NCBI RefSeq assembly: GCF_020360975.1
Contig: NW_025408667.1
Location: 11,929,413 to 11,993,412 of the forward strand
Direction of reading: 5' to 3'
DNA: 64,000 bases
DNA from: Hirsutella rhossiliensis
Taxonomy: Eukaryota; Ascomycota; Sordariomycetes; Hypocreales; Ophiocordycipitaceae
Shown here one piece after another: positions 52,976-63,880 of this stretch (its first letter is position 1; each line of letters begins with the position of its first letter). The notes below the pieces were generated by a model. It was not told the origin of the DNA. It searched no databases and worked only from the letters and a program-made list of their open reading frames with translations. A program made the position numbers and the translations under genes.

Positions 52976-53304
52976 CTCGCAGTCGCTTTTTCATCACATT
53001 TTAAGTTGGACAAATTTTGGCCCCGTTGCTGTGGAGTTATTGTGGATTGATGTCTTAACTTTCAGTCGCGTGTAAGTCCGGCGGGTCACGGGATCCGGCA
53101 GATCATCGGAAAATCCCTTACACAGTCACGTGTGCTGCTGAGGACGGCTGAGGCCACATAACTAGCATCGTGGCCTCCTCCCCCTTTTCGATAGACAATC
53201 CTCATTGCAGAATACGACACACCGGTTAACCCAGTTTGTTACGTGCACGAGACCTACCAACACTATTCAATATTTTTTCCATCTCTCCATCATTCGAAGA
53301 AAAG
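52976..53304. other. Pogo 3' flank, no gene
   Basis: About 330 bp. A short inverted repeat GTGTAAG...CTTACAC (53070 and 53117) may mark the pogo element end. Nothing else recognised. Confidence 0.4.
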
Positions 53305-55321
53305 TTATCGCCTTAGTATACTCGGTGGTAAATCAAGCCCATGTCGGGACGCATGGTTTGCGAAGTGTTCTGCGTCTGCAAGAACTGCTTCACAGTTTTG
53401 CCAGGGGCATAGAAATGCCGTCCGTCCCCTTTTGAGATGCTGTCCCCGAATATGTCTTGCCAGGTTACTCAGTCGCCATGTTTTAATCCGTTGGCTCCTT
53501 CCATGGCTGCCTTGCCATCGACAAAATGGGCACATCGGTCTTGCACCCTCCGACAAATCAACCGTAGACTCACTTGGTTTTCCAGGTGATTCCAGTTCCG
53601 GAATATTGGCCTTACCGCCATTTTCATAGGTTCCTTGCGCGCGGTAAGAGCGAAGACGCCTCGTGACCGCTTGTTTGCGGCCTCTTTTCTCTGTCCCACG
53701 ACAAGGGCTTTCGCGTCGCTTGCAAAGCTGGGCCAGCGCAGATATCAAATCAACGCGTAAAGAGTGCAAAGACCCCGTGTCTGTTAACTCAGCCGCCCGT
53801 GAAAAGAGAAATGCAACCTGAGCCCGCTCTGGTAAGTCATACTCTATGTTCGGCGGTGAAATGACATCGGCAGGCCTTATACCCCGGGTTGTCGGTTAAC
53901 CTCGTCCACATGGACATTAGTGTGAAAGTCTTGAATGGCTTTTGCAGTCGAGACGCCTTCAAGACCCTGCGCAGGTTATTAATCTTCTTGCTGTAGCGGT
54001 CGTATCGCTTCTGCATTTCGGTGCCTTCGGCGAGTTCTCGGCTGCGGTAGCCCTGGCGTTTCCATTCTAGCATCGCACGGTTTCTCTCGGCACAATATTT
54101 GGCAAGTTTCTCGTTTTTATGGATTTTTGCAATTTGTTGGGCTGTCAGTTCTTTTGGAGCGCCGTCATGGCGGCGAAGGCGGGCGGCTAACTGCACAAGG
54201 TCGTGTTGCGGGGCTGTGCCGAAGCAGATTGACTGGCAATCCACGTCAATGAAGTTCGACATGTAATATTGCAAGTAAGTGCTCGAATCTCCCTTTCGAT
54301 GTCCCATGATTTTGTTTCTCTCCTCTGGCGTGAGCGCTTCTGCATTACGGCGTTATTAATGCTGTCAAATGGACGAACTGGGGGCACGAACCGTTTAGTT
54401 TTTTGCCAGACCCTCGGCGAAGGTCATACCATTCGAGCTGCTTCTCAATTCCAATCGAACGTCCCAGTCTAATTAAATGTCGTCGTTCTTTTTTGTAGTC
54501 AAGTGGCCTCTCTAGTGAGATCTGTATGCCGTGCTCAGTGTCTTCAACGTCTCGGAAAACGGGGCGCTTCAGCCACTCTTTCTTCCAAAGGAGACGAATG
54601 CGATCGGATTCAGGTGGCACCACGAAGCTATACAAGCTCTGTGGACCTGCCAAATCATTGACGAACGCACCGTCACAAAATACCAGAGCCATCATCGGGA
54701 TCAGCGGGTCGTACAAGAGCAAATCATCTTCGCGGAAGGCGAATCTTTTTGGCTCTGAGCTCCCCGCTGTCCGCTTGATGTGCTCTAGATTTACGATCAG
54801 AGCAATACGCGGCCGGGTGTCTCCTTTTACCGGAGGAAACACTTGGAACTCTAAGTTCTCGTAGAGCAGCTGCCCAATCAAGGCTCCCGGTCGGGTCGCC
54901 GTAGCGCCTGCCAGGATCAAATTGGCCGATAACTGGACTCGGAGTCGCTCGTGAGTAAAAATCTCCTCGTCGCGGATCCAAAGGTGGTTCAGCATGATGG
55001 CCAGGTCGTCGATGAAGATGCCGGATTTTTCTTTTTTGGATGTGTCCAAGCCGTACTTGGGTGTAAGGTAGGTCGGAATCCACTGGTGTCGTCAGCCACT
55101 GATTGTGAAACTTAACCGACTAACTTACATTTCGAATATCGAAAAGAACGCTTTCGGTCATCCACTTAGCACTTTTCTGTGCGTAGACCTGGCTCAATCG
55201 TTTCCAGTATAACGCAATGGTGGACTCTTTCTTGATTCTCGACTTTTTCACTCTCAGGTCCAAGTAAACCTTGAATAATGCCGCATCACATCGACACATT
55301 GACTCAATTGGTTCTTCATTT
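53305..55321 (-). pseudogene. DUF3435-family tyrosine recombinase, N-terminus lost
   Basis: Reverse-strand frames in series. From 55320: ESMCRCDAALFKVYLDLRVK and ALYWKRLSQVYAQKSAKWMT, then a GTAAGT donor near 55130, and 54345-55049: YGLDTSKKEKSGIFIDDLAI, NHLWIRDEEIFTHERLRVQL, AGATATRPGALIGQLLYENL and EWYDLRRGSGKKLN. Frame 53837-54307 continues MGHRKGDSSTYLQYYMSNFI, DVDCQSICFGTAPQHDLVQL, with the expected catalytic Arg, His and Tyr positions. Frame 53305-53769 ends with C2H2-like fingers (CPFCRWQGS, LARHIRGQH, CPWQNCEAV, HASRHG). This is the family that includes Starship captains, but no Starship cargo or borders are seen. Copia-2 lies at the 5' end. Confidence 0.85.
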
Positions 55322-55473
55322 TGTTGCGATTGAACTTACTTCTATTCAATTCTGTCTGACAGCTCTCAACATACATATATACATAGTGGCACGTCCGTGC
55401 CACTATCCAGTGACTCACCACTTGTAACTGCTGCCTAAACATGTCTTGGTCCATGTCTCATATCAAGTCAACA
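55322..55473 (-). repeat. Copia-2 3' LTR (152 bp)
   Basis: Plus-strand text starts TGTTGCGATTG and ends TCAAGTCAACA. Carries the same inverted repeat as Copia-1 (AGTGGCACG and CGTGCCACT). Confidence 0.93.
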
Positions 55474-55499
55474 CTCCCCTAGAGCTGTCAGACTTCAAC

Positions 55500-57842
55500 T
55501 GCAACGCTATTCATAGCGTATGGGTCCAATTCAATCCTCCTCCTGTTCCTCTCGAAAGCCTCCTAGGCAGAGGCTTGGTCATCCCATCTGCTAGCATATT
55601 CTCCCCTGGAACCCAGTAGACTTGGATTCTCCTTCCTTGACCTCATCAACCACGTGATGAAATGCTATATCAACATGCTTGATTTTCGACGTGTTCGATA
55701 CTCCTCGGGTCAGCTGTACAGCTCCTTATTATCTCAAGCAGTAGTGGCACTGTTTGCTCCCCTTTCCTTCCAGTTCTGCAAGTAGTCGACGTCCCCAGAG
55801 GGCAGCTTTGTGGCCTCCCCATCCCAACATACTCTGCTTCTGTCGTAGATCTTGCCACTGATTTCATCTTCTTGCTATACGTCATGACGGCGCCTCCGTA
55901 GACCATAAAGACGAACCCCAGGATACTCTTCCGGTCCCTTGGATCAGTAGCGTAGTCGGTGTCAGAGAACGCTTCTCCATCTTGCAGGCCTGCAGAGCCG
56001 ACGTGCCCTTCGATGTTGTGGTCAATGGAGTAATAGTCGATATCGCTGCCTTCGACTCCTTGTGCGTGCTCATTATTTCCGCCATATGTGATACCGTGGT
56101 GAATAGTCCTGCCGACATAACCCAATATTCGTAGCAAAGCCTTCCAGTGGTTCCAGCATGCCTCTACCGTGAAAGATGCCATTCTGTTAACTGCGAATAT
56201 AATGTCGAACCTCGTATTGCATAGCCAAATCAGCTTTCGAGCAATTCCACGTATTTCAACCATTCGTCATGGTTCAGAGGCCGTCCCGGTTCCTCAGCGA
56301 GCTTCCGTATAGCTCCAGGTTCCATGGGGTTGCGTGCTTCATTGAGTCGTCGTAGAAATTCTGCCACGATTTCCTTCGCAAATTGTGATTGATCAATCAT
56401 CAGCTTTCCTTTGTGCCTTTGAATCCGAATTCCGAGAATGTTCTCTGCTTCTCCGAGGTCTTTCATCTCAAATCTTCCCTTCAGCTTTTCCTTGACCCGT
56501 TCAATGGCATCCTCGTTCCCCCCTGTAATCATAAAGTCATCCACGTGCACGCCGATGATTACCTCCGACTCTGTATGTCTGAATATTGTCGGGTCCACTG
56601 TCATCGGTGAGAAACCAATCTCCTTGAGATATTCTGATATTAGCAAATACCACATCCTTGCAGCTTGCTTCAATCCGTACAAACTCTTCAGGATCTGAAC
56701 GTATTTCCCGAAATATTGCTGGAGCTCAGTTGGCACTTTCATGAAGATCCTTTCCTTTAGGTCTGCTGCAGGAACGCAGCCACAGCATCCATCTGGTATA
56801 CCTTCCAGCCTTTCTTCGCCGCTAAAGCTAGAATGATCCTCATCGCATCGAGCCGGATCGTGGGTGCGAAGGTTTCCTCGTAATTGATCCCGTGTTTCTG
56901 TGTGAACCCTCTCGCGACTAGACGTGCTTTATACCGTAGTATCTTCCTTCTTTGTCTTTCTTGCGATCAAACACAAGCTTGGCATCAACTACTTCTTCTC
57001 CGTGCACGTCAACTTCGTTGATTTCCTCCGAGAATGTCTGTCGTCGAATGAGATTCTGAACTTCCTCATCTATAGCTCCTACCCATTGATCCTTCTCACT
57101 GCCTTCCATCGCCTGTCGGAAGGTAAGCTTTTTCGGGTCGAAGTCGTACAGGTCTGTATTAGGCTGGAGAAGCGTCCTTGCTACCATGGCTCTTTCCTTC
57201 CTGCCACTCTCCCCTCGCTTCTTCAGACGTTCTGCCATGCGCTGTTCTTCTCTTTGCCGCCGTTCCAGCTCTGCTCGCTGCTTCTCTGCTCTTTTGAGTG
57301 CCACGGTCTCTCGTCGAATCTGGGATCTTGTTTTCGGCAGACTCCTTTCAGGAGAGGTTATATCCGCCTCCCTGTATTGACAATGATTGTGTCTCCTTGG
57401 AGCCTTCCTCCGAATCTGCAGTGTCTTGGCCGGTCGGGTTCCCGTCCGCTGCTTCTCCGGCATCCTCCCCAGCTTCTGTAGCTTCCTGGTCCATGGTCCT
57501 ATCCTGACCGAATCTTCGGCATCAGAGTCATCATCAGTGAGCTCCCTTGCTCCCTTTCTCTTCCTTCTCATCGTCATACTGCGATTGTGATTCTTGGCTG
57601 ATTTCATTGTCCATATACTTGCTCTCATCGAATTCCACGAATCGAACCTCGTGGACCTTCTTATCAGCTGGGTTCCAGACTAGATAGATTTTATCTGTCT
57701 CCTCTTTGTATCCAACAAAACTCCTTGCCATGCTCTTTTCAGAAGCTTTGTTCTCTTTTCTTTGGGAATAAATACCCAGGCAGGACATCCGAACACTCTC
57801 AAGTGCCCTGATCTTGGCTTCTCTCCACGCCATAACTCCCAT
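55500..57842 (-). pseudogene. Copia-2 integrase end, RT and RNase H
   Basis: Same domain order as Copia-1. Frame 56230-56742 has the RT core (SLYGLKQAARMWYLLISEYL, catalytic HVDDFMITGG) uninterrupted where Copia-1 has a stop after HTESG. Frame 55670-56263 has RNase H (SDTDYATDPRDRKSILGFVF, ARSTTEAEYVGMG). Frames 56918-57628 and 57534-57842 cover the linker. Some breaks differ from those of Copia-1, so the two copies broke independently or by sequencing error. Confidence 0.87.
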
Positions 57843-58700
57843 GGGCTTTTAGCCATTCCCTTGACAACTCCTATTTCTCAGATAGGCCGCTGTTGCGTTC
57901 GAAAACTCCCAGTATGCTGCAGGAGATCCATTTCGTGACGCATGCAGACCCCTCTCTGATATGGTTCTCATGCTCCTCTCAGAGATACTATTCCCCTCCG
58001 GGTGGTAGCCCACTGTTGGTTCGATCCGAATAGCTCTCCCGTGCAAAATACCCTCATTGCCTCGTTTAGAAACTCCTTTCCGCGATCAAAGCGCATCGCC
58101 TTGACCTTTTCGCCTTTTCCGTACTCGCGACACTCTGCCTCTGCAACAACTACCCAGGCTTTGATCTTGTCGGTAATTCTCGTTTTGTCTCTAGAAATAA
58201 ACCCAAACTCGCCCGGTAGCCTGATCGGTGATTGTCAGCATGTACTTCATTCCTTGAAGTGATAGCTCAACTGGCCCCAAAGATCTATATGGACTCTCTC
58301 TAGCTTTTCTGTCACCGCAGACATTGGCTCCTTGAGACCTTTCTTGTCATTTTGGCCTCGGTGCAGCTTGAGCAGAATGACGGGCAGAATGAGTTGTCTC
58401 CGAGATCATCCATTACGGCGTTCAGTTTGCCCTCCATATGCTTTCCAGGGTGTCCCAGCCTAGCATGTAGTAGTCTTTCAGGCATCTTCAGGATTGACTT
58501 CAGCGCTACCCCGTTATCGCCATCCTTTTCTTGGATTGTATGGGCTCGGTGCCCTCTTGTCTGGCTCAAGCGCCACACCTTTTATGTCTGTGGCCAAACA
58601 GCACCTCCTCCTGATTTCTTGTCACCGTGACTGTCTTCCCCGGAGAGTCCACGACAATACATGCTCCCCTGTCTTCCAGTTCACCGACTGATAGCAGGCT
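57843..58700 (-). pseudogene. Copia-2 integrase N-terminal part
   Basis: Contains HARLGHPGKHMEGKL and CPSFCSSC (HHCC), and the catalytic region with IEPTVGYHPEGNSISERSMR. Breaks near 57900-57960 remove the SAMRHEMDLPAAYWEFS continuity seen in Copia-1. Compared with Copia-1, a small deletion also affects GVVKGMAKSP. Confidence 0.82.
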
Positions 58701-58826
58701 GCTCGTCGCCTCCGGGATGTAGTGCACCCACGTACTATTGTCGACCTTGCTCTTCCTTTCTGTGAGACGTAAAAGATCCTCACATCTCCTTTCCCTCTTG
58801 AACGAACCTCGGAGCCGTCTGCAATC

Positions 58827-59846
58827 TCAACACTTGTCTTTGTAGGGGACAACTTTGAGATAAATTGGTCTTCCCTTGGGGTGATATGGAGGAAGCACAG
58901 CTGTCGAGATACCATTGTGGAGGGCTGTTTCCTTTGTGTTCGGAAGCAAGTAGGTAGATCTCTCAGATTCACTACCACTGTCTTCAAGGATCCTGACCGC
59001 GTTTGCCTTTCCTTTGCTATCCATGGCCTCTCTCGCCTTCGCTTTTTCAGAGGCTAGCCAGGTCTTCCCTGCTTTGGTTTGGTGCCAAATTGCACAATCA
59101 TGCTTGAAATGCATACCGCCACAAGACCAGCACCCCCCTGCCTTCTTCAGATATTCCTCCTTGCTATCATCGCCACCATCCTGTGCTTTGGACCTGTTGT
59201 TCCCTTTGTTCCATGCACTGCGGCCACGACCCGCGAATTGTGCGGTTTCTCCCTTGATTGTAGTATCGACGAGTTCCAACTCTTTGCTTTCCAGAGAGCT
59301 CTGCACCTTTTCCATTGTCAACGTCTCTGTCGAGGCGTTCAAGATCTCGACCGTAGTGTTAAAAGCGTCGTCCATGCTCATTTGCAAGCAAATCAATAGC
59401 TGTTCATGGATAACAATGTCCTTGTCTTGGCTATTAATCTGAGCTCGAAGTCGCTTTAGGTCGTCGACCTTCTCCTGCACAGTTCTATTCGTCTGCGTAC
59501 TAACGTCGTATAGCATTCGGATCAGCTGTCGAAGGCGCGCTTTGTTCGATGTCGCATATCGCTTAACGAGGGATTGATAAATTGCTCGTGGATCGGTGAG
59601 ATGGTTGACTGAGTTCTTGTGGATCTGGTCAATACTCTGTCGTATTTTCATTCTCGCAAGAGAGACATTTTTAATGTCCGCAGCATTCTCTCCTGGCGTT
59701 GATAAATCTGACGATTCCGCTGTTGCCTTACCGGTGACGCAGCTCATAAGATCGTCACTCAACAAGTTATCTTCAAGATCCATCTTCCAGCTGTCAAAGG
59801 AGTCTCTTCCATCAAGGATGGTTCCTTTGTAGTCTTTCTTGCCCAT
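58827..59846 (-). pseudogene. Copia-2 gag and protease start
   Basis: Starts at 59846 with the same MGKKDYKGTILDGRDSFDSW as Copia-1 and has the zinc knuckle CWSCGGMHFKHDC. It differs from Copia-1 in several residues (DNLLSDDLMSCVTGKATAES) and loses the protease frame after NTKETALHNG. Gag itself is open to near the protease. Confidence 0.87.
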
Positions 59847-59954
59847 AGTGCCGGGTCTTTGCTGTCAACCGTCGATTCTTGACGAAAAAGTGTTCTCATA
59901 TGCCGAGTTCAATCGTGCAGTGGAAGCATAATAAAAGCAACCGGGTGCATAACC

Positions 59955-60106
59955 TGTTGCGATTGAACTTACTTCTATTCAATTCTGTCTGACAGCTCTC
60001 AACATACATATATACATAGTGGCACGTCCGTGCCACTATCCAGTGACTCACCACTTGTAACTGCTGCCTAAACATGTCTTGGTCCATGTCTCATATCAAG
60101 TCAACA
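59955..60106 (-). repeat. Copia-2 5' LTR (152 bp)
   Basis: Same as 55322-55473. The adjacent internal sequence, read on the reverse strand, is the GGTTATGCACCCGGTTGC primer site. Confidence 0.93.
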
Positions 60107-60193
60107 GAAAGTCGCCTCGCTCCTGCTCGCTCTCTCTCGCGGATTCGGAAGGTGAGTCCCAGTACGAGCGCAAACATGAGAACCTCGCGGCAT

Positions 60194-60586
60194 TCAGAAG
60201 AACCCACCCTCCGAGGCCTTTCGTATGGTGAAAGCGTCGCCAAAGTAGCGTAAAAGAGCCCTGACGATGGTTGAAATACCCTGTATGACTGCTTGTGTCG
60301 CAGAATTGCTTCCCTCGGCTGTTCCGCTGCCCAGGAATTCGATCGCAATTCGCTCAGCTCCGGCCAGTTCGAACAGTCGCTCCAGCTCTGTCGCGAAGTG
60401 GCGTCCCTTGTCACCCATGTCGCGCATATGATAGCGTACAACAATCTTGCGTACCATTCTTTCAATCTCATTCTTATGGGTCATTCTGCTCCCAGGAGGT
60501 TGCATGAACTCGTGAAGACCATCCCACCAAACCAGGAATTCATTCTCTCCGTAATATATCTCCTTGTTTTCTGCCCCTAGGGTCAT
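60194..60586 (-). pseudogene. Unrecognised reverse-strand ORF
   Basis: A 130-codon frame starting MTLGAENKEIYYGENEFLVW, with MTHKNEIERMVRKIVVRYHM, DKGRHFATELERLFELAGAE in the middle. It has a protein-like composition and two likely helices but no motif I know. It borders the Copia-2 LTR. It does not read as the missing N-terminus of the DUF3435 protein. Confidence 0.3.
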
Positions 60587-60622
60587 TCCCAGCTCGTCGG
60601 TTCTCTTCGCAACAGCGCTGAC

Positions 60623-60714
60623 ATCAATTCAAGTAAGTCAAGTTCGGGGGTCTAACTTGATTACTTGAAATAAATTCGTCGCTCAACTTACTTAACTTGA
60701 ATTAAATTGAAATA
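60623..60714. repeat. AT-rich inverted-repeat stretch
   Basis: TCAAGTAAGTCAAGTT is followed about 55 bases later by the imperfect inverse AACTTACTTAACTTGA. It may be the end of a small element. It ends at the solo LTR. Confidence 0.45.
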
Positions 60715-60911
60715 TGTGGACAGGCTCTTCACTGCAGTGAGGTTATTCGAACTGGTTCAATTGGTTATATCTTGCGTAACCAGGGAAACGTGTCCCTAAA
60801 CTGTGTGCAAAGACCTTCCTCCCTGTGCCCCACCTCTTACTCGCACGTGACTAGCGCGGTCGATTAGTTATACGTGCGCGATCGGTGCCTAGTGCACAGG
60901 TGGATCCAACA
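60715..60911. repeat. Solo LTR-like repeat, copy B (197 bp)
   Basis: Second copy of the 8981-9180 repeat, same orientation, TG...CA ends, a few substitutions and a small deletion. No flanking target duplication (AAATA on the left, CTGGA on the right). Confidence 0.7.
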
Positions 60912-60959
60912 CTGGAACCTCTTTCTAAATCGATGGTGTCACAGGTCCCGGGGCCGGCT

Positions 60960-63880
60960 GACCGGTCATCCGGTAATCGGATTACCGCCCGCCCCGCAAA
61001 ACCATGTCGTTTTCGAAGGCCCGGCCCTGCGGGCTGGCGTTTTCTTAGTCGGATTACCGCCATCGGACGGCAAAATCGAAGGTCCACGCCCGCGGGGCCT
61101 GCGCGAGACCTTCGATTTCGGTCTCGCTCACGCGCGTTGCGCTCCACCTCCCTCCTCCCACCTCCTCCTCCACCTCCTCCATTGCCACCGTCGCGACGGC
61201 GACCGCCTGCACCATGTCGAACGCGATAGAGGATCCCCGGGTCAGGGCGGCCATTGAGCACTACCTGTTAGATCTGGAGAACACAGCCGAAGAATACGAA
61301 GCGAAATTATCGTCCCAAGCAGGAAGAATGGAAGGCAAGCCGCATGCGCGCCCTGCAATCTTCATGTAGATCCATGCATTGACCGCCTCACAGGGTGGTG
61401 TCAAGCCAACTGGCCTGCGATCCCGGACGTTTGGCCGGCCTCGGTACCACAGGGCCAACAGCTACCGGAGACCTGGTCGATGAAGGCTCTTGCTCTTCAT
61501 GAAGGAGGTAGTGGCATCACGTCCTCCCAAGAAAGGAAGAGGGTCGCCGATGAAAAAAACGACACCTCGAGGCTCGGGAAGCCAAGAGGGCCGTGAAAAG
61601 ACGCAGAGCACCATCAGGTAACAGATGTTGATCACGGGATGTGGTCGTCGGACTGAGCCAGCCCATCATACTAACACCCAGCTTCCCCAGCAGATACCAT
61701 CGTTGTAGGCGGCGGAGGTAGCGAATACGAGTCAGACTCCGACTTGGGTTGTATGAGTCCACGCTCAAACTACAGTATAATACTGTACGGGGCTACGTCT
61801 CGGCCATACAGAAGCTTTACGACGAGCAGAAGAGCCGGGAGTCAATCCTGCGGCCCGGCCACGGGAGTGGCACTGAAGGCGCTCAAACGCAGCATTCTTG
61901 CAACGACTTGGAGCCGGAAGAGGAAGGAATACATGGACAGGGAGTTGGAACTCTGAGAGATGTGTATGCGCCGGCGCAGATGCCCGACCACACCAACGTG
62001 GCATGGTCCGAGAGGAGAGATCGCCTGCGCCTGAGGACGCAGGTGGACTTTCTGCTCGGGAACCACATGCTGCTGCGGTCCGGCAACCGCCTGCCGATGG
62101 AGTTGGCAGACTGCTTTCCCCTGGACTTACCCAACGAGGGCTTCAAGGCCCAGGGGTATACCACAAAGGCGCTGGTTGTCGTGATGAACTGTGGGAAGAC
62201 CAACCAGCACGGCCGCATGGAGTATGGATCTGCTCTGCGGCATCGAGATCCGCGATCTTGTCTCATCGGCGCCCTCGCGTTCTGGCTTTTCTGGCGCTGG
62301 CAGGTAGAAAAGGCGGAAAGGTTTCCCGTCTTCCAAAGCGAAGACTGGTATGAAACGAAGGTGCTCCGCCGATCGGCGAAGGAGCCTCAAGGTAAGCGTG
62401 ATGGCATTCACCGGAATCCCATAACTCAGAGGTGCATCGACCCTTTCACTCACCGAATATACAGCTCCGTTGTCGGGCCAGACTGCCCGAGAATGGACGT
62501 CCAGGATTCTACAAGAAGGCCGGCATCAAGGTCTCCAAGGTCAGCCACGCGCCTAGGTGGCGGCGACGCAAAACGCCGACATGGCCGGGTGGATGAAGGC
62601 CAGGCATGTCATCTGCCTAGGCAAGCCGCCAACCCCTGGCCTGGGCTGACCCGAACTATACAGATCCGCCGAGCCGGTCGTTGGAATAACGGAGACCAAA
62701 TGACCGGCTGCTATCTGACTTCCTGCCTTTCGAATTCGCGAGGGCCGTGGCCGACTTTGACCCTGAATGGTCGGGGTCTTATTTCGTGCCCCGGCCACCG
62801 TGAGGCCGCCTGTGGTGCTACTCGTGCAGGTCTGGCCTCAACTCGACAAATGGAAGGGCCCACAGTAGCCCTTTCTCAGATCTGGGGTGGAGCAGAACAT
62901 GGCCGCCGGCGCCTTCTTGGAACTCCTGGAGTGGCTTCGAGAGGTGCTCCTGCAGGACGCTGTCTTCCTTCGCGAGTCCTACCCCGACCATCCTATCTTT
63001 CAGGATCCGGTCTTCTCTTGCCCCGAGTTTGAAGCGTTCGCCAGCAAAGTTCAAGACACATGCACACGGGACCACGAAGACAGCCATACCACGGTCATTC
63101 AAAAGCGATCCCGGTGGTTGCGGAGAAGCTGCGCACAGTACTGACTCAACAGGTCGCAGCCGAGCAGTTAGCTGAGCGAGACATCTAGACCTTTTGGGGC
63201 TTCTTACGAACTATGCACAAAGTTGGATGAGTTTGCGCAGGCCACCTACACCGTCACCTTCAGCCCCGGCCAAGGTGCTGCAGGTCAACATGCGGAGATC
63301 GCGGAGCTCATCAACAGAGGCGCCGCGCTCCACGAGAGACGGTCCTCAGGTAACTGAAGATATCGTGGCGAGGCAAATGGACGAAGAACGTGGACCCAGC
63401 TCTTTGGATAAGTTGTTCAAGGCCATCCGAAAGGACAGGCAAGGCGAAAAAGGGACACAAACGTGCGTCAGGGCAATTCAACGTCGGTGGTAGCGAAAAG
63501 TCGATGGCGCAGTGATTTTGAACACCCGTCTGATAGAATGACGAGGACCTTGGCGGCGAAAGTGCCCCAGGCCGTCAGGGGCTGCGTCGCTACAGTCAGC
63601 GGTAGTGGCCTGTAGACGGGTATGCATCCGCTAAGCGCCGCTGTAGCTCCAGCGCGTCAAGGCTGAAAATGCTTCAAATCACCGCAACCTCGCAACCGAC
63701 AGGATGTAGGACCTTAGACAGGGTGCATTCTGATCGCACAAACGCAGGCTATCCAGTCGAACTGGTTTTGTCGTCGTCGGTCCCGGCTTTCGCGCTTTAT
63801 GGCGCTCCGAAGATGACATCAACCCGGCAGAGGTGATGTCAGGGCAAGCGGGTAATCGGCGGTAATCTGCGGGGTAATCG
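60960..63880 (+). mobile_element. Candidate Crypton-like tyrosine-recombinase element
   Basis: A recombinase gene lies between clusters of the heptamer GGTAATC and its inverse: 60972, 60980 (inverse) and 61052 (inverse) on the left; 63851, 63861 and 63873 on the right. Cryptons lack terminal inverted repeats and are bounded by short direct repeats, so the ends cannot be called. The extent given is a guess from the heptamers. Confidence 0.45.
61214..63357 (+). pseudogene. Crypton/NDC10_II-type tyrosine recombinase
   Basis: ATG at 61214 in good context (CACCATGTC) begins MSNAIEDPRVRAAIEHYLLD. A likely intron near 61617-61680 has a TACTAAC branch site and CCCAG acceptor. Then YESTLKLQYNTVRGYVSAIQ and LYDEQKSRES, and the core: HMLLRSGNRLPMELADCFPL (first Arg), ALVVVMNCGKTNQHGRMEYG, ALRHRDPRSCLIGALAFWLF, an intron after KEPQ (62392, GTAAGC), AGIKVSKVSHAPRW (HxxR), RAGRWNNGDQMTGCYLTS (Trp and Tyr) and FARAVADFDPEWSGSYFVPR. 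The C-terminus continues MAAGAFLELLEWLREVLLQD and YTVTFSPGQGAAG to 63357. Frames change several times in the C-terminal half. This matches fungal NDC10_II proteins related to Cryptons; catalytic residues are retained. Confidence 0.78.

Larger units (their letters stand above)
55322..60106 (-). mobile_element. Copia-2: Ty1/copia element, reverse strand
   Basis: LTRs of 152 bp (55322-55473 and 59955-60106) are identical to each other by eye and differ from Copia-1 LTRs by a two-base run difference and a few substitutions. The internal region matches Copia-1 throughout. No 5-bp target duplication: left flank CATTT, right flank GAAAG. It interrupts or borders the DUF3435 gene. Confidence 0.94.

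Noticed and set aside
63194..63493. Independent 99-codon ORF starting MGLLTNYAQSW
   Set aside because: A neighbouring frame in the same stretch (TYTVTFSPGQGAAG) continues the Crypton-type protein; this frame is a shadow.
53305..63880. Complete Starship giant element
   Set aside because: A DUF3435 recombinase fragment is present, but no cargo genes, no downstream terminal repeat and no insertion polymorphism can be seen from this window. Everything nearby is ordinary transposons.
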